Made by a program: the position numbers and the translations under genes. A model generated the notes under the pieces. It was not told the origin of the DNA and did not search any database. It saw only the letters and a list, made by a program, of their open reading frames with translations. A stretch of DNA of 64,000 nucleotides from Forficula auricularia (taxonomy: Eukaryota; Arthropoda; Insecta; Dermaptera; Forficulidae): contig JALMQS010000887.1 of NCBI GenBank assembly GCA_024734495.1, positions 558,001-622,000 on the forward strand. Reading direction: 5' to 3'. Positions 35,012-47,126 of this stretch are shown piece after piece. Every line of letters starts with the position of its first letter. Position 1 is the first letter of the stretch.

Positions 35012-36196
35012 CAGGGCTGTCCAACCCGCGGGCCGTATGCGGCCCAACACTGCAATGAGCGTGGCCCAACATAAAATCATAAACTTCCTTAAAACATTGA
35101 GATTTATATTTAGAGATATATTTAATCGCTTTTTCGAAATATGAATGTACATTTGTACAAAACGTGAAGCTTTTTTCAAGAATAAAATTCACTAAAAGGA
35201 AAATTATAAACTCAACTATATAAGACAATAAAAAAATTTAATGAAGTTTCGAATATTTAAAAATTCTTCTTCTTCTCGTATTTTCATTTTCTAAAATATT
35301 TATTATATCAGTAATTTATATGCTATGACACTAACCAAGTCTATAGTTATTATTCTAGTACATGAAGAATTGGGGTTATCTAGAACAATCACAATTAAAT
35401 GATAATTATTTCTCTCCTGGACTAAAACTTGTCAGGACTTGTCTTTTAGATCTTAGCGAGTTCTTAAATGTCAATAGATAATGGATAATCAGGGATTATT
35501 AAATCCGTGACGCTTTTAAAAATAAATTATCATTTCTCATATCCTTCTTTAATCCCATTCGATTTAAACCAGGGCTGCCCAATATAAAGTTATAAAATTT
35601 CACTAAACATTGAGATTTATATGTAGATACTGGAAAACATACAATAATTTGGCCTGATAATTTTTTCTCTAAAATAAGAAATCTGAAAATCTACTGTGAA
35701 GTTTTCGAAAAATAAAATTATGTACTAATTTTAAATTTTGAATCTGGAAATAGATTTCAAGATTTCCGAAAAAATAATCATCATTTTGGTCTATTTTTGA
35801 CTCCATTTTCATTAGAAATGAATTTTCTACTTGCAAACTTTCTATTTGAATGTTCTAGAACAACAATTAGATACCGATCTGAAAGAAAAATTGAATATTG
35901 TCTCTTTATTAGAATTTTATATTAATTGTCTATCCAAGGAAAAAATATAAGACAAATAAATTATAATACATAATATCACTTTCTGTAAGTATGTAGGTTT
36001 GTATTTACATATACGAGAATCTATTTTCAAGTATAAAATTTACAAAAAGAATAATAAAGTTTTTCATTTCTACATTATTATAACCATCTTTTTTGAATAA
36101 CAAATATCAATAGATTTATAATATTTTATCCGCGGCCCGAAACATTTATTTTTTCTTCAAATGTGGCCCGTGTAAGCCAAAGGTTGGACACCCTTG
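35012..36196. mobile_element. hAT-type element with 8-bp target duplication
   Basis: Ends CAGGGCTGTCCAACC and GGTTGGACACCCTTG are inverted repeats, flanked by TTCTAGAG (35004-35011) and TTCTAGAA (36197-36204), 7/8 match. Subterminal GCGGCCCGAAACATTT and GGCCGTATGCGGCCCAAC are typical of Charlie-like hAT MITEs. A second start-like CAGGGCTGCCCAATATAAAG at 35571 begins a repeat of the 5' region, so it is either an internal duplication or two copies. No transposase recognised. Confidence 0.87.
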
Positions 36197-36494
36197 TTCT
36201 AGAACAATTCCAAATTACTAAGTATAAATAATATGGCCTGTATGGTAAAGTCATGTGGATGTCCAAATCAGTTTATTTTCAATGTACAAAATTCCTAAAT
36301 CTCTGAGCCTTTCTTGCGACATTATGGTCTTTAAATAATTTTATCAAATGGATGTTTCACTATTTTTTTGCTCAATTCATTTTAGCAGGTTGGGCGAACG
36401 GGCGAGAGCAATTTGAATTGGGCTTTCGCCACACAACGCCTAATAGAGCAGAGGACAACCTCATTGATTTCTCTTTATGAAAAAGAATACAATT

Positions 36495-37615
36495 AGCCTA
36501 GTAAATAGGGGGGTTTCAGCTTACATGAATTGCGGGAAAAGATTTTTTTTCTAAGAACGTTTAGTATGGTGTGGGTATACTTAATCTAAGTTTGCGACCT
36601 TGAAAGTGTGGGGGGCAACTTTTGGTGGCCGAAAAACCTCGAAATTTTCGGATTTTTTTCCACTTTTTCGCGTTAAAACTCTTAGATTTATAGATATACA
36701 GCATTTTGCATGACAGGAAATGATCCATTGTTTCAAAAAATCTCAGTTTTTCCTTCATAAAATGAAAACCACTTATCGTAGAAACTTGATTTCTATCTCA
36801 TTCTCTAGGAAATTTTGTTTACTTGAACGTTTACTTTGATAAAATTCATAGATTTGTAGATATCCAGCATTTTCCATGACGCTTTTGAGGATTCTGATCA
36901 TATCCTTTCCGGACAATGTAGGATATCTATAATTCTAAGAATTTTATCAAAAAAGTACTTCAAGTAAACGTTCAAGTAAATAGAATTTCCTAGAGAATGA
37001 GATAGAACTCAAGTTTCTAGAATGAGTGGTTTTTATTTTATAAAGGAAAAACTGCGATTTTTTGCATAAAATTGCATTATTTCAAAGCTTCAACCTCATT
37101 GAGGTACGGATTACTATTATCAAATTAAGATGAAACTTTGTTTCAATTGCAGAAAATTTAATCTAGATTAAAAATTTATAGAGTGGTCTTTGTCGAAAAA
37201 GTGCTCCTTCATGGTCAAAATGGGAAAAAAATCGAAAAAGTGCGACTTTTTGGGTTATTCAAAAGTGATTCCCGGGACTGTTTTTTGCATCACCATTAAT
37301 AATCGAACTACTATACCAATTTTATATTTCTTTTTTTTTACTCGACGCAAAATTTTGTCCTCTTTAATTTACTATAGAACGGCTATTTACAAAATGTGAA
37401 GTGTTTTCGAGTTATAAGCGAAAAACTGGAAAAAGTCCGAAAATTTCGAGGTTTTTCGACCATCAAAAGTTGTCTCCCACACTTTCGAAGTGGCAAACTT
37501 AGATTTGGCATATCCACAACATACCAAACGATACTAGAAAAAAATATTTTCCCGCAATTAATGTAAGCTGAACAACTTTTTGGATCCTCTATTTACTGGG
37601 CTAAATAATATAGGT
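36495..37615. mobile_element. 1.1-kb foldback element
   Basis: Outer arms 36495-36690 and 37415-37612 (AGTAAATAGG, TCCGAAAATTTCGAGG, CACACTTTCGAAGTGGC) and inner arms 36770-36850 and 36960-37045 (CTCATTCTCTAGGAAATT) are inverted repeats. It carries no coding signature and lies in the intron before exon 5. Confidence 0.75.
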
Positions 37616-37631
37616 AGATATAATGTTGTTT

Positions 37632-37850
37632 GGAATCGGATTAGCCGAGAGCTTAAGACACTAGCCTTCTAAGCAGGAGTCCCGGGTTCGAGTCCGAGTC
37701 CCTGCATTGATATTTGACCGGCTATAATCTGATTCCTAGTCACCAATCCGTCTGGCAAGCGTGGTGACTTAATGCCAACCTCCTTCCATTTGATGGAAGA
37801 GGCCTATATTCAGGAGTGAATTGTCGCTATCGACAGGCTAATGATGAATG
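37632..37850 (+). mobile_element. tRNA-derived SINE (family S2) abutting exon 5
   Basis: Head with A box TTAGCCGAGAGCTTAAG and B box GGTTCGAGTCC. Body shares GACCGGCTATAATCTGATTCC-like sequence with S1. The 3' part GAGGCCTATATTCAGGAGTG...GACAGGCTAATGATGA is the common LINE-derived SINE tail. It ends about 17 bases before the acceptor AG at 37866-37867, and its CTAAT (37838-37842) sits at branch-point distance. Confidence 0.8.
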
Positions 37851-37867
37851 TTGCTTTTATTTTTTAG

Positions 37868-38053
37868 ATCACCCATGTAAAACTACAATGGAACGCAAAA
37901 CCAAAAGTGGGCTCTCTTGATAATGCAACGCACAAACCAGGTGGCGGTGATAAAAAAATTGAAACGGTGAAACTTGAATTTAAGGATAAAGCCAAACCGA
38001 AAGTCGGCTCCAAGGATAATGTGCGCCACACTCCAGGAGGGGGCGCCGTCAAG
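37868..38053 (+). CDS. tau: tau-family MAP, microtubule-binding repeats 3 and 4 (exon 5)
   Basis: A 186-nt exon (62 codons, phase 0 at both ends) runs from TTTTTTAG to AAG/GTGGGT. It encodes [44 protein letters not shown] and a second PGGG, that is, the third and fourth repeats with intact KVGS motifs. PGGG spacings are 30 and 32 residues. Because length and phases are multiples of three, the exon could be skipped to give a two-repeat isoform (inference). A tRNA-derived SINE ends within about 30 bases of the acceptor, and a G6/C6 hairpin lies 14 bases past the donor. Confidence 0.97.
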
Positions 38054-38067
38054 GTGGGTAACCCCCT

Positions 38068-38083
38068 GGGGGGCAGACCCCCC
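38068..38083 (+). promoter_or_regulatory. Intronic hairpin next to exon 5 donor
   Basis: GGGGGG, loop CAGA, CCCCCC, starting 14 bases downstream of the GT at 38054. A competing pairing with CCCCC (38062-38066) is possible. Location and strength suggest an effect on donor use (inference). Confidence 0.45.
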
Positions 38084-38099
38084 TATAGTTTTTCCCACT

Positions 38100-38980
38100 T
38101 TATATTATCTTCACTTATTCTCTCTCTCTTCCTTTCTTTCTTTCTCTTTGTCTATCTCTTTCTTTCTTAGACCTCCTTTTTTCTTTTATTGATTTATTTT
38201 CAACACGATTTTCTTTTATGATTCACTCTCCATTCAAGAGGAACATTCAATTGAACACTCAACACAGAATTTGCAATTTCACTCAGTTCACCAACAATGG
38301 TCGTTTGGAATTGATAAAACTGAGACGTCATTTTTCAAGTTCCTATAATATAGGAATATCTAAACTCTATACGCACGAAATTTTCAGCGATTTTCCTGAA
38401 CAAAACTCGGATTTAATATTAAATAAAAATCATTGCAAAAACTTTCCGAAATTATTTTAGAAAAATATTCTCGTAGAAAGTTATTCCTATATTATATTTT
38501 AACCATTTACATTTTGTAAACAATGCCCTTAAGACCACCTACAACTTAGCTACAAGTCAAAGTTTATATTTTTATATACTAATGTTAACATCATTAAAAA
38601 AAGATTACGGATTTGACAAACACCTTAGTTTTAAATGATCGCCAAGTTTCATAAACGCCCATTTAAATGTAATCGAGTTATGTCCAAAATAATATTCTTT
38701 CAAAAAACGCTGATTGCACCCCCTTACGATAAGAAAATAATTTTAGTTACAAAAGACATAAAAATATCGAGAACTAATTAAATGCAAAACTCCAGCCATT
38801 TACATAAAGAGATCTCGAGAACATAGAGAAAAACCAAGATTTTTCTTCTTTTTTTTCAAAACAGAAAAATTGTGAAATTTTTTAACCCCTCGGATAAATG
38901 GTAACAAAAATTTGATCCTTTTAATGCCCGGTTTATAGATAGAATACTGTTGAATCATTTGCTTCCATAGTAAATCGGTA
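38100..38980 (+). other. Start of the intron after exon 5, CT-rich then AT-rich
   Basis: 38110-38175 is a TTTC/CT-rich microsatellite-like tract. An 80-codon ORF (38218-38460) follows but has no recognisable domain, and I do not support it as a gene. Confidence 0.4.
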
Positions 38981-39040
38981 ACAGAAATAGTAGGGAATTG
39001 GACAAAATTAAAAACAAAGTGTTTTTTATTATATGGACCA

Positions 39041-39072
39041 GACGTTTCCTCAGTTTATTCTGACTTCCTCAG
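39041..39072 (-). ncRNA. Hammerhead-like motif, CG type, family 4
   Basis: CTGAGGA (39072-39066), extra A, 4-bp stem UCAG/CUGA with a G-G mismatch at its base, 6-nt loop, GAAA (39048-39045), CG, TC. The boxes are intact. Confidence 0.55.
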
Positions 39073-39237
39073 AGGCCCAATTTATCACTCTTTGTCATAA
39101 AACAATTTCACTATAAGACAAAACATCATTAATCTTTCTTTAACATATTCTTAGCTCAAATTGATCAACAATCTTGGAAGCGACTTTTCTTTAACAATTA
39201 AAATTTTACTTTATCCAATACGAAGTATTGTTTTTGG

Positions 39238-39415
39238 GGGGTCAGATAGGCTAGGCGGTAGCATGACAGCGAGCTAACCAGGGGACCCGGGTTCGAATCC
39301 GACTCGAGGCATCCAGCCAAAATCTGACCCCGGGGGTAGAGACAAATTTAAAAAAAAAAAAATATAACTAGTATCGTAATTAGGCTTATGGCTAGAAAGG
39401 CCGAAAAGCCAAAAA
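39238..39415 (+). mobile_element. tRNA-derived SINE (family S3)
   Basis: Head with TAGGCTAGGCGGTAGC (A-box region) and B box GGTTCGAATCC, followed by GGCATCCAGCCAAAATCTGACCCC-like body and an A-rich tail. Inserted inside the family 4 foldback, so it is younger. Confidence 0.75.
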
Positions 39416-40254
39416 AAAAGTATTGTTTTTTGTCGTTTTTATTCAGAGATCACATTTAATAAAAAAAAACTCTGTTTTTAATTTTGTCCAGTTCCCTACT
39501 ACTATTCCTGCTACTATTTAAATACTATTTTGAAGCTTACATCACTTTTAGTTTTCGAGATATTAAACGATTTAGAGGGATACGTCCAATCATACATACA
39601 TACGTTTTACATTTTTATTGCATTTTTGCCCTCCTGAAGGGTCAACACATGGAAAATTTGAAAATTTTGTTTCATAATTGTAGACGTATTATATATAATG
39701 TACTCCCTTTTGGGTGCATCCTCAATTTTTCAAATCATTCGATTTTAAAACAAACAACAAGCTAAGATAGATATGTAAAAGATTCTCTTAGTACAGGATT
39801 TTGTTGAAAAGAGGTCTAGTATATATAGACGGAGAACGAATTTTACCTTGTATTATATTTATAAATAAATAAAAACAAATCATTTAAATATAGAATACTA
39901 GTAAATGGGACATAAAATTAATGTTTTCAAGGATTTTTCAAGTTTCTCAAACAACATGATACATTGAACTAAAATCTTCTATTGAGGAATATTTTAAGAG
40001 AATGGGAATATTTCGTAGCTCAAAATTATGCCAGAAAATTTAGTTCTTTTGAAAAAAATTTAAATTTGTAATCTGAAAGTCTGCAAGTCTGAAAGTGTAA
40101 ATTTACCAGAGTAGGACCCTAACTTAAAAGTGTATGGTAGGTATTTCATAGTTAGCAGAAATTGTAAAGGCAGACTGAAATTGTAGAGGTTCTAGAATCT
40201 AGACACAACAATTTTTCTCAATAATTCAAGAAAAAGATTTTTGACAAAAAAAAA

Positions 40255-40300
40255 TTCAGTCGAATTGAGAACCTCCTCCTTTTTTGAAGTCGGTTAAAAA
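40255..40300 (-). repeat. AACCGACTTC-type repeat end, inverted copy
   Basis: Complement of 27566-27611, facing it across 12.7 kb. The block is a frequent insect repeat terminus; its element type is not clear to me. Confidence 0.5.
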
Positions 40301-40969
40301 GTTAGGTCTTTGTGTAAAAGCTATGAAATTTTAAAACCTTGAAATCAAAATGTGAAATTTCAATTAGGATAAAATGTATTGATTAAATATTATATTTGAG
40401 GAAGTTTAGTAAATAATACTCAAAATCATTGTAAAGCTTCCTCAGTATAATGGTAAGAGATTTTCAGTTCATAATTTAATTTTTTTAAGTCACCGTCTAC
40501 ATGAAATTTATGGATTAGAACTTGTGGAATATTTTATATGTTTATCATGTTGAATTGAATAAGATAGATGCCTTTTTTTAATTAATCTTTTATTAAAATT
40601 TGTTTGTGACAAAAAAAGGTTATAAGCTATTAATAAAGATAAAAGTAAATAAATATTATATGAAATATTCATTTTCTATGAGTTAAGATTTTTAGGTCAC
40701 TTGTTTCACATTAAAAATTATTTACTTTTATCTTTATTAAAGATTTTTCACCTTGCACCAACACCACAATCTCTATTAATTATTATAAGCTTTTATTTCT
40801 ACATTACTTTAGTAATGAAGTCTGATCTTTCTCTTATGGACGTTCACTTGAACAAATTCAATTATGAGCTGAAAATTTTATAAACCATTGTAGGGAGAAA
40901 GGTTTTAAATAAAATCGATAGTAATTCGTTGGTAACCTATTATAGAAAACTGCTGGATAGTTGTTTCCT

Positions 40970-41130
40970 TAAAGTCTCTATAAAATATTTTTGATGTTGA
41001 GGTTTTGAGGAGTTTTATCGATATAAGCAATGTTACGTAGCAAAACACTTTAATCAGATTAGTATTATTTATGCATATCCCAAAGCTTTAAAACCTCAAC
41101 ACCAAAAATATTTTATGGTAGCTTTACAAA
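40970..41130. mobile_element. Small foldback
   Basis: AATATTTTTGATGTTGAGGTTTT (40984 region) pairs with AAAACCTCAACACCAAAAAT (41090 region). Confidence 0.6.
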
Positions 41131-41639
41131 GGTTTTAACTGTTATTTACTAATCTGCTTCATCCCGACGAGAATGAATATTCAAAAGAATGTTGCTAATT
41201 CCTTTGCATTTAGATTCAGATTAAAGAACATTAATTCTTTATAATACTGTTACAGAAAAAAAGTCTTAAAACCCAATGAATTGAAATAAATCCTTACTTT
41301 GCGTGAGCCGATTTTGGCTTGGTTTAACCCTTCCACTTATTAAAATTAATCGTTTATAGGAGGTATAATTTTATTATTTACTTCTATAATTCAATTACTA
41401 GTATGTCTAACCATATATAAATAAATTTAATTTATTTTCTTTCCCTCAAAAAAGGTGAAAAATCAGTTTTCTAATTTCATTTTTATTATAATAAATTTTT
41501 AAGTTATCTATTTTCAAATTTAAGGTTGTAATTTATTCTATGTGAATGAAATTCATTTTGGATTGCTTTCTGTTTTAAAATACTTTTTTTCTTCTTTAGA
41601 TAATTTGTGAAATGACGCCTCGATTTATTTATTGGTTGA

Positions 41640-41820
41640 TCTAGATTTAGAATGCTCTTTTTTTCTTGTTGAGCCTTTGACGGTCAGAGTGATGATCTGG
41701 GTGATTTTTTCGTGTTGAACCACCAATGGTGAAATTGGAAAATCTGATTCAAATTTTTCACTGATTAATTTCATAATTTTACCACTGGTGTTCCAAGACC
41801 TAAGTTTCTTCCAGGTCTTT
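41640..41820. repeat. Imperfect inverted repeat
   Basis: GAACCACCAATGGTGAAATT and TTTTACCACTGGTGTTCC-like arms surround 41750. Otherwise AT-rich intron. Confidence 0.45.
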
Positions 41821-42428
41821 AGAATGCTTTATCTATTTGATTCACTTTTTTCTTATAATTTGCTCTATAAATGCATGATCTCTAACGAATAAATTAAAGA
41901 TTGTTTCTGGCTTTTAATGTTAAATATATGAATTGAATAAAAACTATTATATTTATATAATAGAGCCTTAGAGAGCTCCTAGAGATTAAGGAAAGGAATC
42001 TCGCAAGTCTAATAATTTATTAAATAATTTTGTTAGTTGATTCTATAATACATAGAAATTATTTTATTATTTGGAAACAAAGGATCTTTTCTCATTTTTT
42101 TTCAAAATAAAATAATTTTCTATTAACTATCAAAATTATTTGATAAATTATTTGACTTGCATGGTTCATTTACTTAAGAATAATAATTAAAAATAAAGTT
42201 TAAAATTGTACATTTTCTAAGTATTGATGATCTAGCTCTATGAGATTTTTTGAGATGGATCACTCAAGATAAAAAAAAAATTCTCTACTTTTTCAAATTC
42301 AAATTGGGATTAGACAAATTCTGAATGGTAATAATCAATTTCGAAATGGGGTTAATTATTTATCTTTAATGATATTGATTCGAAAAGGAGTTAGATCATG
42401 AATATGCAATTATTATAGACATATAGAC

Positions 42429-42743
42429 CATTGGTTATCAACCTGGGAGAATTCCCCCCAGTGGGGAATTTTCATATTTCAATGGGGTAATTAATCTGCG
42501 TATAAATTTCAAAAGTTTTAAAAAACGTATTGAAGAGCTGAAAAAAACCTCAGCTTTCGCACTAGGTAAATATTAGTTATCTTTATTCCTAAATTAAAAT
42601 ATGATACCTTTTATTTTCAATATTAAAAGCATAGGTATTATTTGAAATAAAATTTTGAGTTAGAAAATACTGGAAAGAGGGGAAAGGCATTCTTACAAAA
42701 ATGCAGAAAGGGTTCATTGGAAGAAAAATCTTGAGAACCTCTG
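42429..42743. mobile_element. hAT-like MITE
   Basis: Ends CATTGGTTATCAACC and TTGAGAACCTCTG are inverted repeats of the hAT (CAGNGGTTCTCAA) type. Flanks ATATAGAC and TTAGAGAT agree at 5 of 8 positions, a decayed target duplication at best. Confidence 0.55.
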
Positions 42744-44073
42744 TTAGAGATCATCTCTGCATTCTAGATAGATGTAGGAGGAGAGGATGAAATTTGAGTG
42801 GTTGGGTTGAAATATTCGACTGAAGTTTAAATAATTCGAAATTTATCAGATTAAAATATTTACTCAAACTTAAAAATAAACCCTCCTCAGAGTTGTTGGA
42901 AACATCAAAAAACATTTTTAAATTAATTTGCTATCTTAATTATTAAAAAGTCGAGTCCGACGCGAAAGAATCTCATAAAGTCTGACTTACAAAGTTTCAA
43001 CAAGAAAATATCACATGGATTATTTATTGATCAAATTTTAGTCAAATGAAATGTATTTATATTCGAAAGAATAAAAAGCAATATACCATACATCGATCCT
43101 AATAGTACAAGAAGCCGAGAATATTATATAAGTTCAGCTTTCGTTGGGAAGTTGAAGGATGCGAGTTGACCGCAAGGGTTAAATTTCAACAATTCAACAG
43201 TGTAGATTTACGTAGTTTTCATTCTGTTATTATAATGTTGTTAATTGGACTTTTCAATGGGATCATTTTTAAAGACTGAAAACTATAATTTCAAATAAAC
43301 TTAATGTGAAACCTACCAAGTATTTTTATCCAATAATTTCAAATAAACTTCACTAAAAACCTAATAATGAAAAACAAGTCTAATTTTCTTCTACAACTTT
43401 TCGTTCGGCCACTAAAAAAGAATAGAAATCTAAAATGGTGGCAGATTACATCCTAATCACAAATTATACAAATTATATTCGCAATACTTAATGTCTCAAA
43501 TATATTTAAAGGGTTACCTTTTCCAGTTTATAATTGACAAGATTTTTAGCTCATCTATTTAGTCTTTAGATATCCAAACTTGCCAAAGAAAAGCCTGAAA
43601 ATATGACATTTATTTCAGATCTAAGTTGCAGGTGTCAATTTTCCATTATAAAAGGACCTGTTTTTCGACTCTATGTTTTTGATGAGAAACCAATACTGTT
43701 GTTTTGAACAAACCCCAGTAGATAATAGGGGAAGGTATTGGCCGGGGGCTACGTGTAACAATGACAGATACCTTAGGATTGCTAATTATTACCATTGAAA
43801 GGGGTTTCCAGGTATTTCATTTGCTTGTTACTTGTTACCAAAAACCTATACCAAATTATCAGTTTCTATGTCTATTAGAGTAACACTATTTGGTTTAATA
43901 GTGAGTCAATCAGTGAGTGAGTGCCAAAATTTGTAATTTTCTGGAACTTCTAACACCAAAACCTTTTGATACTAAACTTTAAAATTTCTACAGGTTTATG
44001 AGGAAGCAAGTATTAACAATAAATTTATAAGTTTGTAGTTTAATGGGAGGCCTGAGTATAAATATACGAAATA

Positions 44074-44983
44074 CAGTGGTATCTCGGTATACGTCCGCTA
44101 TGGATTAAGTCCAACTTGATATACGTCCAGTTTGGACGTGAAAAATGTTGTTTGGCAATCGATATTTGTTTGGAATACAATTCACGATCGTCAAATGGTG
44201 CCCCCCAACAAAAAACCCAAACAAGCCGTAATAGCAATGTCTGGAATGACCGGACAAAGACACATTTTCGAAATATCCTGAGGAGAAAGCACAATGTTTT
44301 TATACATACTATTAGTAAAGATCAAACTTGATAATCCTAAACTAGTTACAAATATGGAGATGAGATAGAAAAGATCAAATTAAAGTTGTGGTCGGATTTT
44401 CAGAAAAGTTCATATCTGATGATACTCAAACAGGGACAAGAGGTATGAAAGAGAAAATTAAATTTGTTAAATTTTCTTAAGAGTTGAAATTTTATTAAAA
44501 TCACACATAATTAAATATAATTATTTATTGAACACGAATAAATAATATAATTCGACTTTTCGATCGACTCTTTCTCAAGTAAGAGCATGAGCACCCACTG
44601 CGATTTTAGGTTAACGTCGTAGTTTATTGTATTATTTATTCGTGTTCAATAAATAATTATAATTAATTATTGTGATTTTACTAAAATTTTAACTCTTCAT
44701 AAAATTAATCACAAAAATAAAATCTTCAAAATCTTCATTACTAATAAATTATTAAATTTTCATTTATTTCATCTAATTGCTTTTGTATTTATATATAGTA
44801 GTGTTTAAATTATTTTATAGAACCTCATAAATGTATATGCCAATAACAATAGGATATTTTTTTCAATGGGAACCGATTAATCATTATCATATAATTTCTT
44901 ATAGGAAAAATTCATTTGGTATAAATACTGTTTTATATAAGCCCAAGGATCTTGAACGGATTAAGAAAGTATACCGAGGTCCC
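44074..44983. mobile_element. Tigger/pogo-like Tc1-mariner element, non-autonomous
   Basis: The left end CAGTGGTATCTCGGTATAC and right end GTATACCGAGGTCCC are inverted repeats with a TA on each side (44072-44073, 44984-44985), the Tc1/mariner target. The inner left part has GTCC-repeat subtermini and a short ORF remnant from 44194. No DDE catalytic triad is seen. A foldback (44465-44710) sits inside. Confidence 0.75.
44465..44710. mobile_element. Foldback inside the Tigger-like element
   Basis: Arms TATTTATTGAACACGAATAA and its complement, plus TTAAGAGTTGAAATTTTA-type outer parts. On the minus strand of the left arm (44553-44582) CTTGAGA and CGAAAAGTCG recall a decayed hammerhead-like core. 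Confidence 0.6.
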
Positions 44984-44999
44984 TAAGCAAGTTCGTTTC

Positions 45000-45835
45000 A
45001 CAGAGGAAGCCCGTGAGAATTAGGCATGGCTCAGTGCTAAGGGCCGTGAAAAAATACTTATTTCACGCAGAATACACGATCTTTAATTTATTCCTTAAAA
45101 CAACTCTATTATCCTATTTTTCGCATGATTTCTTTATCTCTTATCCTGTCACATTTTCTTCATATCTCTTTAAAAACTTTTTTTAGAGCATGTACCATAC
45201 TTTTCAATTTATTTTCATTTCAACACTCTTATTCTTCAGTTCTTAGACTTTTATTTTTCTTTAGTTTTATATATGTATTTATTTATTAATTTAATTATTA
45301 TGTTGGTTTTATTTCTAAATCAGAAGCTGATGGGAAACCTATAGCCCCGAATCGACTCTTGTTAGAGTGTCAAAATTACGAAAATTAATTTCATCTAAAT
45401 GATGAAATAAAATTTTTTTTCTTTGATTAAAAATAATATAAGATCTTAGCTATACTTCCCAATCAGCCTCTGATTTTTATAGGTATAATTTTTATTCTAG
45501 AAAGCGTATTAAGAATTTCATCTATGTTAGAATATCAAGGGTAATAAATAATAATTTTTTTCTTTAGTCTTTGGTGTGGTGATCTAAATTTAATTTCAAA
45601 TAACTTATAACTTATCTTAAATTAATAGATTGCATGTTATTGAGCCGTGTGTTAACACAAAGTTATTTTTATGGGATTTATTTGAAGTTTGTATTATTGA
45701 TTAATTAATAATAAATTTCTTTGAAAATTATTTGTGCCAAAAACATCGATTTTATAATAATTCATTGAAATACTAAGAACTTTCGTTTACAAGGATACTA
45801 CCATGCATTTAGTAATTGCGGTTTATTATAATTTG
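45000..45835. other. AT-rich intron, nothing recognised
   Basis: No exon or element could be supported. Confidence 0.4.
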
Positions 45836-45844
45836 GAATGACCA

Positions 45845-46195
45845 GGGCTAATTACATATATGTGACAAAATATAATTGAAGACTTGAATATATTATATGG
45901 TTGAATGGTATCAAATTAGATTGAGCTGTCTATTAGTACAAATAAAGGAATTAATAATAGCTAATTCCAAATTCATAGTTCGAAGGTATATGAGCACTTC
46001 CCTGATAAGGAGCTCATTTACCTTAGAAATATTTTGAATTAAACACTAAAAATTTCATTATTTGTACTGATAGACAGATTAATTTATTCTGACACCTTAC
46101 AACCAAATATAAGTCTTCATAAGACAGTAAGGAGTTTGATTTTTTATGAAATTATAATCTACATTTTGTTACTTTAGTCGTCTCTACATCAGAAT
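45845..46195. repeat. Imperfect inverted repeat
   Basis: TGTCTATTAGTACAAATAA and TTATTTGTACTGATAGACA-type arms, with CTTACTGTC-side remnants, centred near 46010. Confidence 0.5.
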
Positions 46196-46508
46196 AAAAT
46201 AAATAATAAAAGTCGTCAAAGAGTGAATGTGGTATTTAAATTAATCTTTATTAAAAAATGCACAGAATTATACATATATATTTATATAGCCTTAGATATG
46301 AATAAGACAACTATTCTTTGACATCTTTTATTTCTTGATGTAAATACAACTAATGTATCAAAACATTATCTGTCTTCTAGAACGCTTTTTCATATATAAT
46401 TACAACAGCTATCAAAAATCATATTTAAAAAGCAAGTCTGTGTAATCTAATTAGACCTCAGTAGGTTGCATAACTTATAGGGGCCATTAAAAGAAAATAA
46501 TAATATTC

Positions 46509-46748
46509 TATGGGCGGATCCAGGGAGGGGGAGACCGCTCCCTCCCCATAGAGGCCCGTGCCTGGCAAAAGAAATTTGTAAAAAATTCTATGTGAGTGTG
46601 TGGGGGGGCGTTTCTGTCCCCCCCCCCCCCCCCGCTTGGACAATTCATCGCGACACACTTTAGAGATAAAAAGTAGATCTTATATACATCGGGCACCTTA
46701 TATACATTCTCCCCCCCCCCCCACAAAAAATTCCTGGATCCGCCCTTG
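46509..46748. mobile_element. MITE with GGGCGGATCCAGG termini
   Basis: TGGGCGGATCCAGGG and TCCTGGATCCGCCCTTG are inverted ends, as in a common insect hAT-type MITE group. The interior has C-runs at about 46617-46634 and 46712-46722. No clear target duplication. Confidence 0.65.
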
Positions 46749-46796
46749 ATTCATATAATTTATTAAACATAACATGCTGTTGTTTAATGTACCTAG

Positions 46797-46799
<3 letters not shown>

Positions 46800-46834
<35 letters not shown>
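46800..46834. repeat. (AT)n microsatellite
   Basis: ACAC followed by about 15 AT dinucleotides. Confidence 0.9.
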
Positions 46835-46836
<2 letters not shown>

Positions 46837-46920
46837 CTAATTAATATATTAAGTGGATATTGATGAGGCAGTCCAAAAAAAGAAGAAGATAATTTACACT
46901 ATCTTTTTATTCATAAAACC

Positions 46921-46952
46921 GACGTTTCGGAGGCTATTCCCTCTTTCTTCAG
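46921..46952 (-). ncRNA. Hammerhead-like motif, CG type, left arm
   Basis: CTGAAGA (46952-46946), extra A, a GAGG/CCTC stem with a mismatch at its base, GAAA (46928-46925), CG, TC. Confidence 0.6.
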
Positions 46953-47126
46953 GGTTTTGAAAAGTCAGTGAAGGAAATCCAATGCGGCATTCCCCTCTGT
47001 CTCCTCTTTCAGTGGCAGTAACAATAATATCTTGTATTTCATTTTCAGCAGAATTATAATGTAATTACATTACAGGAGACAGAGGGGAATGCCGCATTGG
47101 ATTTCCTTCACTGACTTTTCAAAGCC

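Larger units (their letters stand above)
38985..39510. mobile_element. Foldback, family 4, copy 2, split by a SINE
   Basis: The left arm (38985-39110) begins AGTAGGGAATTGGACAAAATT and the far right end (39465-39505) is its complement ending AATTTTGTCCAGTTCCCTACT. Between them lies a SINE at 39238-39415 and AT-rich sequence. Confidence 0.75.

Noticed and set aside
27566..40300. A single 12.7-kb DNA transposon or Maverick bounded by the AACCGACTTC blocks
   Set aside because: No polymerase, integrase or capsid-like coding was recognised and the interval contains tau exons; two solo repeats are simpler.
44116..44331. ORF in the Tigger-like element
   Set aside because: Short and without helix-turn-helix or DDE motifs; at most a relic of a transposase start.
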